DNA from: Chloroflexota bacterium | GTDB lineage: Bacteria; Chloroflexota; Dehalococcoidia; Lucifugimonadales; UBA2962 | DNA length: 64,000 nucleotides | Assembly: GCA_003228095.2 (NCBI GenBank) | Contig: QGNM01000004.1 | Span: forward strand, 1 to 64,000 | Direction: 5' to 3' | Part shown: one piece after another, positions 34,491 through 41,974 of the stretch | How the letters are laid out: every line of letters starts with the position of its first letter | How positions within the stretch are numbered: position 1 is the stretch's first letter | Translations under genes and position numbers: made by a program | The notes under the pieces: generated by a model | Databases searched by the model: none | Told to the model about the DNA's origin: nothing | The model's input: the letters and a program-made list of their open reading frames with translations, nothing else

Positions 34491-36170
34491 ATGAAAATGA
34501 AAATTCTTGGACTTACTTTACTTTTTTCTCTTGGTTTAATATCAGTGTCTTGTGGCGGTGGAGGCGACTCAGGTGAAGCTCTTACAGAAAGTCAGCCAGA
34601 GGTTACTTCAGAAGAAAATCGTTTTGATTCATCTATAGGTACAGAGAAAGAAGTAGCAGCTACTACAGGAACATCTGCGCCGGCCGGAGATATGGGAGAA
34701 CAACGCGCGTGGTTTCCGGCAGTGTTGTTGGATGATGGAAGAGTCTTAGTAGCTGGCGGTAAAAGCCCGAAATGGGCTGCAGGTGCTGCTGATACAGCTG
34801 AAGTGTATAACCCTAATTCTAATGTTTGGGAGTGGACTGAAGCTATGACGGATGCGAGGTTTCAAAATGCCTTAGCTAAATTATCTGATGGGCGCGTCAT
34901 GGTGGCGGGTGGAAGAGGTATTGATAATAAAGCTGTGAACACAGCTGAAATATGGGATCCCGAAACAGGCATATGGACGCCAACTTTACCAATGAATGAT
35001 GCTCATGAAACCATGCCAATGATAACTCTTGGTGATGGCAGAGTCATGATAATTGGTGGTGCAAATGATACCTATGCGCCCTTAACTACTGTAGAAGTAT
35101 ATGACCCTGCAACAAACGGTTGGGTAGAAATCGACCCGATGTCTGAAAAAAGAATTTGGCATACGGCAACATTACTAAGTGACGGAAGAGTTTTAGTTAC
35201 TGGTGGAGGAAAGCCTGACGGCCCATGGATTAAGACTGCGGAAATCTTTGATCCTGCGACTGAACTGTGGGGTTCAGCAGGGGAGATGAGCGTAAGTAGG
35301 GCACAACATACAGCCACATTATTAAAAGATGGCAGAGTTTTAGTGGTGGGTGGAAGAGGAAAAAGAATGACAGCGGAAATCTATGATCCATCTAATAATA
35401 CCTGGGGTTCAAAATCTGATCTAAACATTCCGCGAGCAGAACATATAGCGGAACTTTTACCTGATGGTAGGGTAATAGTCGCCGGTGGCACAGGTAGTAG
35501 AGATAACTTTGAAATCTATGATCCAGACACAAACATCTGGGCGATTGTTGGAGATATGTTAATGGGAAGATATAGATTTAATTCGGCTTTATTAAAAGAT
35601 GGAAGAGTACTGATAATTGGTGGGCAAGCTCTTGCTGGAGTTCTTGCAGCTACAGAAGTATTTAGCTTAGACATTGGTGAGGAAATAGAAGCAACTATTT
35701 TATCTGTTGACGCATCGGCAGCTGCAGAAGCAACTCCTATACCAACGTCAACTCCTATGCCAACGCCTACCCCTGACGTCCTTACCACAGTAGATTTGGA
35801 GTTTAAGGCGATTATTGACCATGATGGTAGTTCCAATTTTCATGTACATGCTGAGGTTCCAGTGAGAATGGGACTGGGGCAGAAGATGAATAGCCCTACA
35901 GGAATCAACGGTATAATTGTGCAGTATTCTGAATTTATTGAGGATAATCGTGCAACAGGTGGAGTGGCCACAGTTAGAATAGAATTATCCGTTCCATCGG
36001 GCGGTCTTGGAGGCGCTGACATGACTTTAGAGAGTGGCCAAATAAATCCAACGTATAAGAAATTTGGTAAATACTCCGTAGGATTACTATCATTGGAACC
36101 TGCCCCCATAACGGATGCAGATGTTTCTAAAGTTACTGTAGTAGTGTTTTTATCTAGTCTACTTCGATAA
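34491..36170 (+). CDS. Secreted kelch-repeat beta-propeller protein, probable lipoprotein
   Basis: A 559-aa protein that starts with a lysine and a hydrophobic signal (about residues 5-20) followed by SVSCGGGG, a probable though non-ideal lipobox with Cys near 22. Seven kelch-type units follow, each with a DGRV(L/M/I)(V/I)xGG core near residues 81, 132, 180, 230, 279, 323 and 369, about 45-50 residues apart, predicting a complete seven-bladed propeller. A Pro/Thr-rich linker (TPIPTSTPMPTPTPD) near 415-430 leads to a C-terminal domain of about 130 residues that I do not recognise. Likely extracytoplasmic and involved in binding a glycan or protein. ATG start without a strong Shine-Dalgarno. 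Confidence 0.82.
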   Translation: MKMKILGLTLLFSLGLISVSCGGGGDSGEALTESQPEVTSEENRFDSSIGTEKEVAATTGTSAPAGDMGEQRAWFPAVLLDDGRVLVAGGKSPKWAAGAADTAEVYNPNSNVWEWTEAMTDARFQNALAKLSDGRVMVAGGRGIDNKAVNTAEIWDPETGIWTPTLPMNDAHETMPMITLGDGRVMIIGGANDTYAPLTTVEVYDPATNGWVEIDPMSEKRIWHTATLLSDGRVLVTGGGKPDGPWIKTAEIFDPATELWGSAGEMSVSRAQHTATLLKDGRVLVVGGRGKRMTAEIYDPSNNTWGSKSDLNIPRAEHIAELLPDGRVIVAGGTGSRDNFEIYDPDTNIWAIVGDMLMGRYRFNSALLKDGRVLIIGGQALAGVLAATEVFSLDIGEEIEATILSVDASAAAEATPIPTSTPMPTPTPDVLTTVDLEFKAIIDHDGSSNFHVHAEVPVRMGLGQKMNSPTGINGIIVQYSEFIEDNRATGGVATVRIELSVPSGGLGGADMTLESGQINPTYKKFGKYSVGLLSLEPAPITDADVSKVTVVVFLSSLLR

Positions 36171-36183
36171 ATAAGGACCTACG

Positions 36184-36393
36184 ATGGGTACTAAAATCGA
36201 TGTTCTCGTTATTGGAGCGGGTTCAATAAGGGTAAATAGTGCTTACTTTCTTGCTGAAAGAGGGATTAAAGTAACTCTATTAGATAAAGATGATGTTTGC
36301 TCATCCACATCTTGTGGTAATGCAAGCCTTCTATTTCCTAGTCATAGCCTACCTCTATCATCTCCTGGAGTTATTCCTCAAGGAATTAAATGA
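36184..36393 (+). pseudogene. Truncated D-amino-acid dehydrogenase-like FAD oxidoreductase
   Basis: Only the first 69 residues of a DadA-type flavoprotein are present. IDVLVIGAGSIRVNSAYFLAERGIKVTLLDKDDVC aligns with the FAD-binding start of that family, but the third glycine of GxGxxG is replaced (GAGSIR), and the normally several-hundred-residue enzyme stops after PGVIPQGIK. The remaining FAD and substrate domains are not found downstream in any frame. The stop overlaps the ATG of the next gene (ATGA), so the remnant may survive because it carries translation into that gene. It starts 13 bases after the kelch gene. Confidence 0.75.
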
Positions 36394-36968
36394 CTGTTTC
36401 AAAACACATCAAACCCACTCGAATAGCATTAACTACTTTAGTTTCGTGCCTTATTGCTAGCGCAGTTATAGGTATCATGATCGTACTTATTGGCGATTTT
36501 GAGGAAACTCAAATCAAAATACTTGGCACAGTTGCAGCTTTGGCAGGGTTCAGTTTGATTTCCTTACCTAGCATCTTTAATTTAGAAAAACAACGATATC
36601 AATTCATTGGAAAACCCGGAATATTAATGTCACTTGTTTTCTTCTTGTTGATTTTAATTATTATTTGGGGTTCCGATGAGTTTGGGAATGAGTTAATTGG
36701 TAAATTAACTTTTACTTCAGGAGTAATTGCAGTTGCTCTCAACCATATCTTGTTACTTTTTATTACTAAACCTAATACTAGAACGTTACTATTTTGTCAA
36801 AAAGTGACTGCTTTAATTATCTGCATGGTGGCGAGTATTATAATAGTTGGGGCCTGGACTGAGGAAATGTCAGACGCTGTGTTTAAAGTTTTGATTACCC
36901 TGGTTATATTGGACGTATTAGGCACAATCTCATTACCTATTCTAGGCAGAATAAACTTTAAATCTTAA
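36390..36968 (+). CDS. Unknown membrane protein, about six spans
   Basis: A 192-aa hydrophobic protein with roughly six membrane segments (near residues 13-35, 42-58, 78-95, 103-127, 138-158 and 165-185), joined by short polar loops. No conserved family motif is recognised. The start codon overlaps the stop of the flavoprotein remnant by ATGA, so translation depends on that upstream frame or on reinitiation. No own Shine-Dalgarno is seen. It is followed by convergent tatA. Function unknown. Confidence 0.65.
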   Translation: MTVSKHIKPTRIALTTLVSCLIASAVIGIMIVLIGDFEETQIKILGTVAALAGFSLISLPSIFNLEKQRYQFIGKPGILMSLVFFLLILIIIWGSDEFGNELIGKLTFTSGVIAVALNHILLLFITKPNTRTLLFCQKVTALIICMVASIIIVGAWTEEMSDAVFKVLITLVILDVLGTISLPILGRINFKS

Positions 36969-37024
36969 TATTCTGTATAGTTAGTTGATCTATCTTACCG
37001 ACTTAAGTATTAAACGAAACCATA

Positions 37025-37240
37025 CTACTTTTTTGATTTTGACTCTTCTGGTTCTTCTTCAAGCTTTAAATCTTCTAATAAATCATCAGGCAGTCCATCC
37101 TTGCTTGAGATTCCAGATTTAAAGTTTCGAATAGCCTTTCCCATGGCTCCACCAATTTGAGGCATTTTACCTGCACCAAAAATAAGTAAAACGATCACCA
37201 ATACTATTATTAATTCTGTTGGTCCTAGTCTAAATGGCAT
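37025..37240 (-). CDS. tatA: Twin-arginine translocase subunit TatA
   Basis: Pore-forming subunit of the Tat pathway that exports folded proteins. The 71-aa protein has a short N-terminus (MPFRLGPTE), one membrane span near residues 8-22, the hinge FGAGKMPQIGGAMGKAIRNFK near 22-42 forming the amphipathic helix, and an acidic then lysine-rich tail. GGAG lies eight bases before the ATG. The GPTELIIVL start is typical of TatA/E rather than TatB. No tatC is in the window, so the partner is elsewhere. Confidence 0.9.
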   Translation of the reverse strand: MPFRLGPTELIIVLVIVLLIFGAGKMPQIGGAMGKAIRNFKSGISSKDGLPDDLLEDLKLEEEPEESKSKK

Positions 37241-37295
37241 TTGAGAAACTCCAATTATTAATTAGGTTCAATTTGAAAGGATGATTCTGTTTGAT

Positions 37296-37493
37296 TTAAC
37301 TATGTGCCATATCTGCGCCACAACACATAGGAGATTTAATTTTACCGCATCCTTGCGGGCACTTGCTGACTCCTACTGTAGAGCCATCGTCTTTTTCCAA
37401 AACGACATGTTCGAGTGTTGTGCCACATTTGCCACAGGTGAGACCTGTCACTTCCATATCGCAATCTGTAGTACTACACGTGTATATTGTCAT
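37296..37493 (-). CDS. Small cysteine-rich, probably metal-binding protein
   Basis: A 65-aa protein with eight cysteines arranged as YTC...DC, then TCGKCG, then KCPQGCGKIKSP followed by CCGADM. The CxxC pair and the CCGxDM ending resemble rubredoxin/desulfoferrodoxin-like or zinc-ribbon small proteins, but I cannot assign a family. It probably binds zinc or iron in the cytosol. GGAGG stands seven bases before the ATG, so it is well translated. It is 55 bases upstream of tatA on the same strand and probably cotranscribed. Confidence 0.65.
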   Translation of the reverse strand: MTIYTCSTTDCDMEVTGLTCGKCGTTLEHVVLEKDDGSTVGVSKCPQGCGKIKSPMCCGADMAHS

Positions 37494-37592
37494 TTATAGC
37501 CTCCATTAATTTACCTAGGATACAGTATAAGTTTAAATTAGTCTGCATTAAACTGATTCATTATAAGAAATTAACTAGTCATGAATTGTCTA

Positions 37593-37619
37593 TTGAAATT
37601 ATGTCAATGCAAATATAAT
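37593..37619 (+). promoter_or_regulatory. Promoter of rpsN
   Basis: TTGAAA (37593-37598) and TATAAT (37614-37619) are separated by 15 bases, a little short but otherwise sigma70-like. It lies about 78 bases before the rpsN start. I saw no convincing Zur-type palindrome around it. Confidence 0.45.
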
Positions 37620-37696
37620 ATATAGGTGCGACCAATTATAAGTCGTTATTAAGCAAATCCGATACTTTAGATAATTCAATCAACAAGAGGTAAGAG

Positions 37697-38002
37697 TTGG
37701 CAAAAAAATCTACCGTTCAAAAAAATCTCAAACGTCAAAGAATCGTTAAGAAATACTCTGAAATAAGAAATAACCTTTTAGCTATAACCAAGGACCTTAA
37801 TACTACACACGAAGCTCGTATGGAAGCTAGAAGTGAGTTGGCTAAATTACCCGTAAACGCTAACCCCAATAGAATAGTGAATCGGTGCGAAGCTACCGGT
37901 AGACCTAGAGGTTATATTCGGTTTTTTGGATTATCAAGAATTACCTTTAGAGAGATGGCATTAAAGGGACTTCTTCCTGGTATTCGTAAAGCTAGTTTGT
38001 AA
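37697..38002 (+). CDS. rpsN: 30S ribosomal protein S14, cysteine-less (zinc-independent) form
   Basis: Ribosomal protein of the small-subunit head, 101 aa, the long form. The zinc-binding form has two CxxC knuckles; here the conserved C-terminal block is [35 protein letters not shown] with a single Cys, so it needs no zinc. It stands alone, outside the large ribosomal operon, as second zinc-free copies often do, but whether another copy exists is unknown. TTG start with AGAGG six bases upstream, and a good sigma70-like promoter about 78 bases before it. The closest neighbours are a cysteine-rich small protein and tatA on the other strand. Confidence 0.93.
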   Translation: MAKKSTVQKNLKRQRIVKKYSEIRNNLLAITKDLNTTHEARMEARSELAKLPVNANPNRIVNRCEATGRPRGYIRFFGLSRITFREMALKGLLPGIRKASL

Positions 38003-38250
38003 TTTTCGATTCGTCTAAACGTAATTACGGTTACCTGCCACAGGCGTATCTATTATTATTGGTTTCCAGTCGTCCTTTGAAAAATAATGGATGTTACTGT
38101 AGGACAATTTTATCAAGACCATTACGAATTTATGAGACTGGATAAGAGACCGATAAACTTTCGATAAAGGTATTTTCCAGAAGTTCCTTTATCAGAATAT
38201 GTTAATTTTTTAGATAAACAGTATGTAGCTTATTACCCACTCATGGGTAT

Positions 38251-39054
38251 TTAATTCATGTAAATGCCACCATCTACATTAAATGCCTGCCCTGTTATAT
38301 TTTGAGCATCGTCAGATACCAAAAACGCCGCAAGCTTTCCAATATCAATAGGAGTTTGTTCTCGGCCCATTGGAACCCAATCTTGGACTAGGGCGTCAAA
38401 TTCATCCTTTTCTTTATATCCACTTTTTAATGTAGCTTGGTTAAAATTACCTCTATGATCCGTAATACGTTGAGTCATTGGAGTCCATACTAAGCCTGGA
38501 CAAATTGCGTTAACATTAATTCCCGATGAAGCCAATGCTGTAGCTTTGGATTGAGTCCAGTTAATTACTGCAGCTTTCGTTACACAATAGAATGGTAATG
38601 TCCCTCCTCTTCGGGCAGCAATTGATGCAATGTTGACTTGTTTGCCATAGTTTCTCTCAAGCATGTACGGGGTAACTGCATTTGAGCACCTGACTACTCC
38701 GCGAACATTTACATCAAAAGAGGTTTGCCAGTCATCATCATTTCCCTGCTCTCGAGTCCACCATTCATCAGCTCCAATTATCCCAGCATTATTAACCAGA
38801 ATCTCAATGGATCCATAGTTAGAGATTACGGATTTGGTCATAGCATCAACCGATTTATCATCAGTTACATCAACACGGAGGTGGCTTGATTGTGTGTTTG
38901 AAAGTTGTTCAGATGTGACGGCAGCTGCATCTTCATTCTTGTCAGCCACTACTACGATAGCACCCTGTTGATCAAGAACCGAGCATATTCCTGCACCAAT
39001 TCCTTGGGCTCCGCCTGTTACGATTGCTATTTTCCCTGTGAGGTCGGCTATCAT
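38251..39054 (-). CDS. SDR-family NAD(P)-dependent oxidoreductase
   Basis: Short-chain dehydrogenase of 267 aa. It has the nucleotide loop TGGAQGIG at residues 13-20, the ILVNNAG strand near 85-91, the catalytic Ser in NIASIAARRGG near 143 and the YCVTK Tyr/Lys pair near 154-158. The C-terminal GRExTPxDIGKLAAFLVSDDAQNITGQAFNVDGG is typical of 3-oxoacyl-ACP-reductase-like or sugar/polyol dehydrogenases. An acidic residue at the end of the second strand (VVADKNE) suggests NAD over NADP. Substrate unknown. The 248 bases between its end and rpsN hold nothing I could identify. Confidence 0.88.
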   Translation of the reverse strand: MIADLTGKIAIVTGGAQGIGAGICSVLDQQGAIVVVADKNEDAAAVTSEQLSNTQSSHLRVDVTDDKSVDAMTKSVISNYGSIEILVNNAGIIGADEWWTREQGNDDDWQTSFDVNVRGVVRCSNAVTPYMLERNYGKQVNIASIAARRGGTLPFYCVTKAAVINWTQSKATALASSGINVNAICPGLVWTPMTQRITDHRGNFNQATLKSGYKEKDEFDALVQDWVPMGREQTPIDIGKLAAFLVSDDAQNITGQAFNVDGGIYMN

Positions 39055-39132
39055 GAATAAAATTTTGTAATAGCAGGTATTTGCCTGTTTACCAGGATTT
39101 GTCTTAGTTGATCAGTTTTACGTAACGGTAAC

Positions 39133-39161
39133 TAGGAGTTTTCGCGTAGCGAAAACTCCTA
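39133..39161. terminator. Perfect 13-bp hairpin between the DUF5679-like gene and the SDR gene
   Basis: TAGGAGTTTTCGC (39133-39145) and its exact complement (39149-39161) face each other across a three-base GTA loop. It begins eight bases downstream of the DUF5679-like stop on the minus strand. The U-tract on that strand is poor; a better T-rich tail (GTTTATTT) lies on the plus strand. Terminator is the simplest reading, with an RNA-stability element as an alternative. Confidence 0.55.
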
Positions 39162-39168
39162 AGTTTAT

Positions 39169-39351
39169 TTAACCGAGTTCTTTAGCGGCCTTTTCAGCAT
39201 CAGCAGCGCTAAGTATTCTGAATACCTTCTGTGTAGGATCTTCAGCTGCGACACCTTTGATAGCCTTTCGGCCATTTTTCATTGTCACGAGTTCAGGATC
39301 TTTGATATCGACAATTTTCTTTAATTTCACACTATATGCAGTATATGCCAT
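39169..39351 (-). CDS. DUF5679-like small protein lacking the zinc-binding cysteines
   Basis: A 60-aa protein whose frame AYSVKLKKIVDIKDPELVTMKNGRKAIKGV...TQKVFRI follows, residue by residue, the DUF5679 pattern YCVKCxxKxxIxxPxxVTLKNGRxAxKGxCPxCGTKxFRI. Family members carry two CxxC knuckles and are taken to be zinc ribbons. Here the first knuckle reads SVKL and the second AAED, so no cysteine remains. The C-terminal helix SAADAEKAAKELG is extra. AGGAG precedes the ATG with good spacing, so the gene is expressed rather than dead. Function of the family is unknown. The family name is from memory of the pattern. Confidence 0.7.
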   Translation of the reverse strand: MAYTAYSVKLKKIVDIKDPELVTMKNGRKAIKGVAAEDPTQKVFRILSAADAEKAAKELG

Positions 39352-39640
39352 TTTAACTCCTATAGAACATAATGTTGATTGTGTAGGTTACAATAAAATG
39401 ACTTGTTTGAGGCATTGATATACATAAAATTTAGCCTTATTTGATTCAAATTTTGAGTTGTTATGTCAAAATTCGTGTTTTTTTCAATTTATACTTGGCT
39501 CTATATTGCGATTTGCAGTGACAAATTTTAGGATATGTATAATCTATTTACAGAAATTCTGATTTTTGGATATCAGTATAAAATCTGTTACATGTATATT
39601 ATTTGTAAGTAGTTAATGATTATATTTTCGGAGAATTTAA

Positions 39641-40744
39641 TTGGATTTAAAATTTGAAACTAACGAAGAAGTTGTGCAAGCGGCTAAAAAAGCTCTAAAT
39701 CAAGGTGCATGGAATTATTTGGTCGGGGCTTCAGAGTCAGAAACGTCGATGCGACGAAACAGATTGTCGTTTGATAAAGTTGCATTTAGACCCAGAGTAT
39801 TATCAGATGTCTCAAAGATAGACCCATCTTCATTACTGCTTGGGCATAAAATTCGAATCCCAGTAATACTTGCACCAATAGGTTCACTTCAGGTTTTTGA
39901 ACCAGAGGGTGGTGTGGCGTCTGCAAAAGCAGCCGATACTTTTGGAACTATTCAAACAGTAAGTTCTGTAACATTACCTTCTCTAGAAGATATAAGTGAA
40001 AGTACAAATAGTCCGAAAATTTTTCAACTATATGTGCATGGGGATTGGTCGTGGACTGAAGATATGGTTGATAGGGTAGTTGAAGCAGGTTATAAATCAC
40101 TTTGCGTTACCGTAGATACAGCGCATTATAGTCGCAGAGAACGACCATTGTTAATGCGATGGCAACCTCCAACTCAACGTAGACCTAATGATAGGTTTCA
40201 TCAAGCTGCACTGACTTGGGAAACCATGGCAAAGATTAAAGAAAGGTCCGGGTTGCCGTTTATGGTGAAGGGAATAGCTACAGCAGAGGACGCAAAGTTA
40301 GCGGTGGAACACGGTGTAGATTTTGTGTGGATATCAAACCACGGAGGACGTCAATTAGATCATTGTTTAGGAACAATGGACATGTTGCCGGAAATAAGAG
40401 ATGTTGTACAGGACAAAGCTGAAATAATAGTAGATGGAGGCATCCTTCGAGGCTCGGATATAGTAAAAGCAGTAGCTTCGGGCGTTAGTGCTGTTGCTAT
40501 CGGTAAGCTTCAAGCCTGGGGGTTAGCTGCTAATGGAGCGCAAGGATTGGTTAGGGTCTTAGAATTATTAGAAGAAGAAATGATTGTGGCAATGGGGTTG
40601 TTAGGTACTCCTTCAGTTTCGGATCTAAGCGATTCTTATGTTTGCCAGGGTGACCCTGTGGTTTTACCTCACGAGATGAGTGCTTGGGTAAATATGCCTT
40701 TTGGCAATCATGTTGACCATCCTTATAAGAATCGGATGCTGTGA
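39641..40744 (+). CDS. FMN-dependent alpha-hydroxy-acid oxidase/dehydrogenase
   Basis: TIM-barrel flavoenzyme (LldD/glycolate oxidase family) that oxidises a 2-hydroxy acid to the 2-oxo acid, 367 aa. It shows AWNYLVGASESETSMRRNR near residues 24-42, PVILAPIGSLQVFEPEGGVA near 76-95, FQLYVHGD near 128, the Lys in PFMVKG near 206-211, the catalytic His in SNHGGRQLD near 231-239 and IIVDGGILRGSDIVKAVASGVSAVAIGK for the phosphate site. The TTG start has GGAG eight bases upstream. The C-terminal tail after about 330 is longer than usual. The 289 bases before it are AT-rich with no other gene. Glycolate, lactate or a related acid is possible. Confidence 0.88.
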   Translation: MDLKFETNEEVVQAAKKALNQGAWNYLVGASESETSMRRNRLSFDKVAFRPRVLSDVSKIDPSSLLLGHKIRIPVILAPIGSLQVFEPEGGVASAKAADTFGTIQTVSSVTLPSLEDISESTNSPKIFQLYVHGDWSWTEDMVDRVVEAGYKSLCVTVDTAHYSRRERPLLMRWQPPTQRRPNDRFHQAALTWETMAKIKERSGLPFMVKGIATAEDAKLAVEHGVDFVWISNHGGRQLDHCLGTMDMLPEIRDVVQDKAEIIVDGGILRGSDIVKAVASGVSAVAIGKLQAWGLAANGAQGLVRVLELLEEEMIVAMGLLGTPSVSDLSDSYVCQGDPVVLPHEMSAWVNMPFGNHVDHPYKNRML

Positions 40745-40822
40745 TTAGCTTCTTATTTTTCCGCAAAAACGGTTACAAATAAAATGCTAATAGCCGCAGC
40801 TTTCCCTCTACATATTGCAAAA

Positions 40823-41959
40823 TTAATCAGACACTCGATAGACACTTTCCATATTTACGCCAGTAACTACCCGAATATATCCTGACAATAATTGATCAAC
40901 TTCAGGATCTCCTGTGTCAACTAAAAAGGGCCTACCATTTAATGATGCGAGTTTATTTGTGGTAGCAACGATAACAATGGACTCTCGCCCAACACGCTTT
41001 ATAATTGATGGACTAATCTGCTGGTTACCTCTGCCAAAAATATGTCCTTGACCACCTATTGGAGTAACAATAATTTTGACTGGATTATTGCACTTCGCCA
41101 CTATGCCTTCAATCTGCAAATTAGTTACATCTTCAGCTATTAATTTGCCTCCTTTAAATAGATCCACGCCTAACAACGTTTTATCCACTCCCAGCGCGTT
41201 TCCGATTGCCCTAAGAGTTGTTCCAGGACCTAATATGTAAAGTATATTGTCTTCAATCCTACGAGATATTTCATGAGCTACAGCAGACATTGCCGACTCA
41301 TCACTTTCGATACCTCCAGATTTTGCACCCTGAATATATCTTCTTTCAAAAGGTACTTTCATGTACCCATACAGGGAAGCAGATAAATGGCCTTTCCGAA
41401 AAGCGTCTTCGTCTATATCCATAACTTCCACATCTTTTAAATTTATATCTGTAGAAACAAAATAGTTATTTACCAAACGCGCGGCTGATTTAGGAGTCGT
41501 GGCGTAAACCGCCGAGTGCATCTTTACTCCTGCAGGTATTCCAACTACTGGGATGCTATCTTTTATAACTGAATATATATCTCTAGCTGTTCCATCACCG
41601 CCAGCAAACAAGATTAGACTAACCTTTTCACTTACCATCATCTCTACTGCAATACGGGTATCCTCAGCTGAGGTGAAATCTGGAACCTGTATTGGTAGGA
41701 CAAAAGGGGAAAATCCAGCTGCTCTTGCGGACGTTTCACCCATGATTCCCGGTGGACATATAATATCAACCGACGTATTTAACCCGATGAATATTTCCTT
41801 AAGGCAAGTGGTTGCGCGAATTGTAGATTCAGGTTTTGCTCCCAATTCAATAGCTGTAGCAACTATTTCAGTAGTGTCGGTGCCCTTAAGCCCAACACGC
41901 CCACCCAAACCAGAAATTGGATTTATAATCAAGCCAAATGTGGGTTTAATTTTTTTCAC
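40823..41959 (-). CDS. ATP-NAD kinase / AcoX-like protein
   Basis: Protein of 378 aa related to NAD kinases of the AcoX branch. LIINPISGLGGRVGLKGTD near residues 10-28 and LILFAGGDGTARDIYSV near 114-131 with the GGDGT motif mark the ATP/NAD-binding fold, and the C-terminal domain contains a VIVTPIGGQGHIFGRGNQQ segment. AcoX-type proteins occur beside decarboxylase or dehydrogenase operons and their substrate is uncertain. It is the third gene of a minus-strand unit after the GcvPA-like and GcvPB-like genes, 15 bases downstream. Start is GTG, with an ATG overlapping it out of frame. Confidence 0.82.
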   Translation of the reverse strand: MKKIKPTFGLIINPISGLGGRVGLKGTDTTEIVATAIELGAKPESTIRATTCLKEIFIGLNTSVDIICPPGIMGETSARAAGFSPFVLPIQVPDFTSAEDTRIAVEMMVSEKVSLILFAGGDGTARDIYSVIKDSIPVVGIPAGVKMHSAVYATTPKSAARLVNNYFVSTDINLKDVEVMDIDEDAFRKGHLSASLYGYMKVPFERRYIQGAKSGGIESDESAMSAVAHEISRRIEDNILYILGPGTTLRAIGNALGVDKTLLGVDLFKGGKLIAEDVTNLQIEGIVAKCNNPVKIIVTPIGGQGHIFGRGNQQISPSIIKRVGRESIVIVATTNKLASLNGRPFLVDTGDPEVDQLLSGYIRVVTGVNMESVYRVSD

Positions 41960-41974
41960 ATTTAAATTTTAATA

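Noticed and set aside
37560-37696. Zur operator upstream of the zinc-free S14 gene
   Set aside because: No palindrome resembling known Zur sites could be found by eye.
38015-39140. Related ACGGTTACC/ACGGTAAC sequences near 38025 and 39120 as flanking repeats of a mobile unit around the SDR gene
   Set aside because: The match is short and imperfect and no transposase or target duplication is present.
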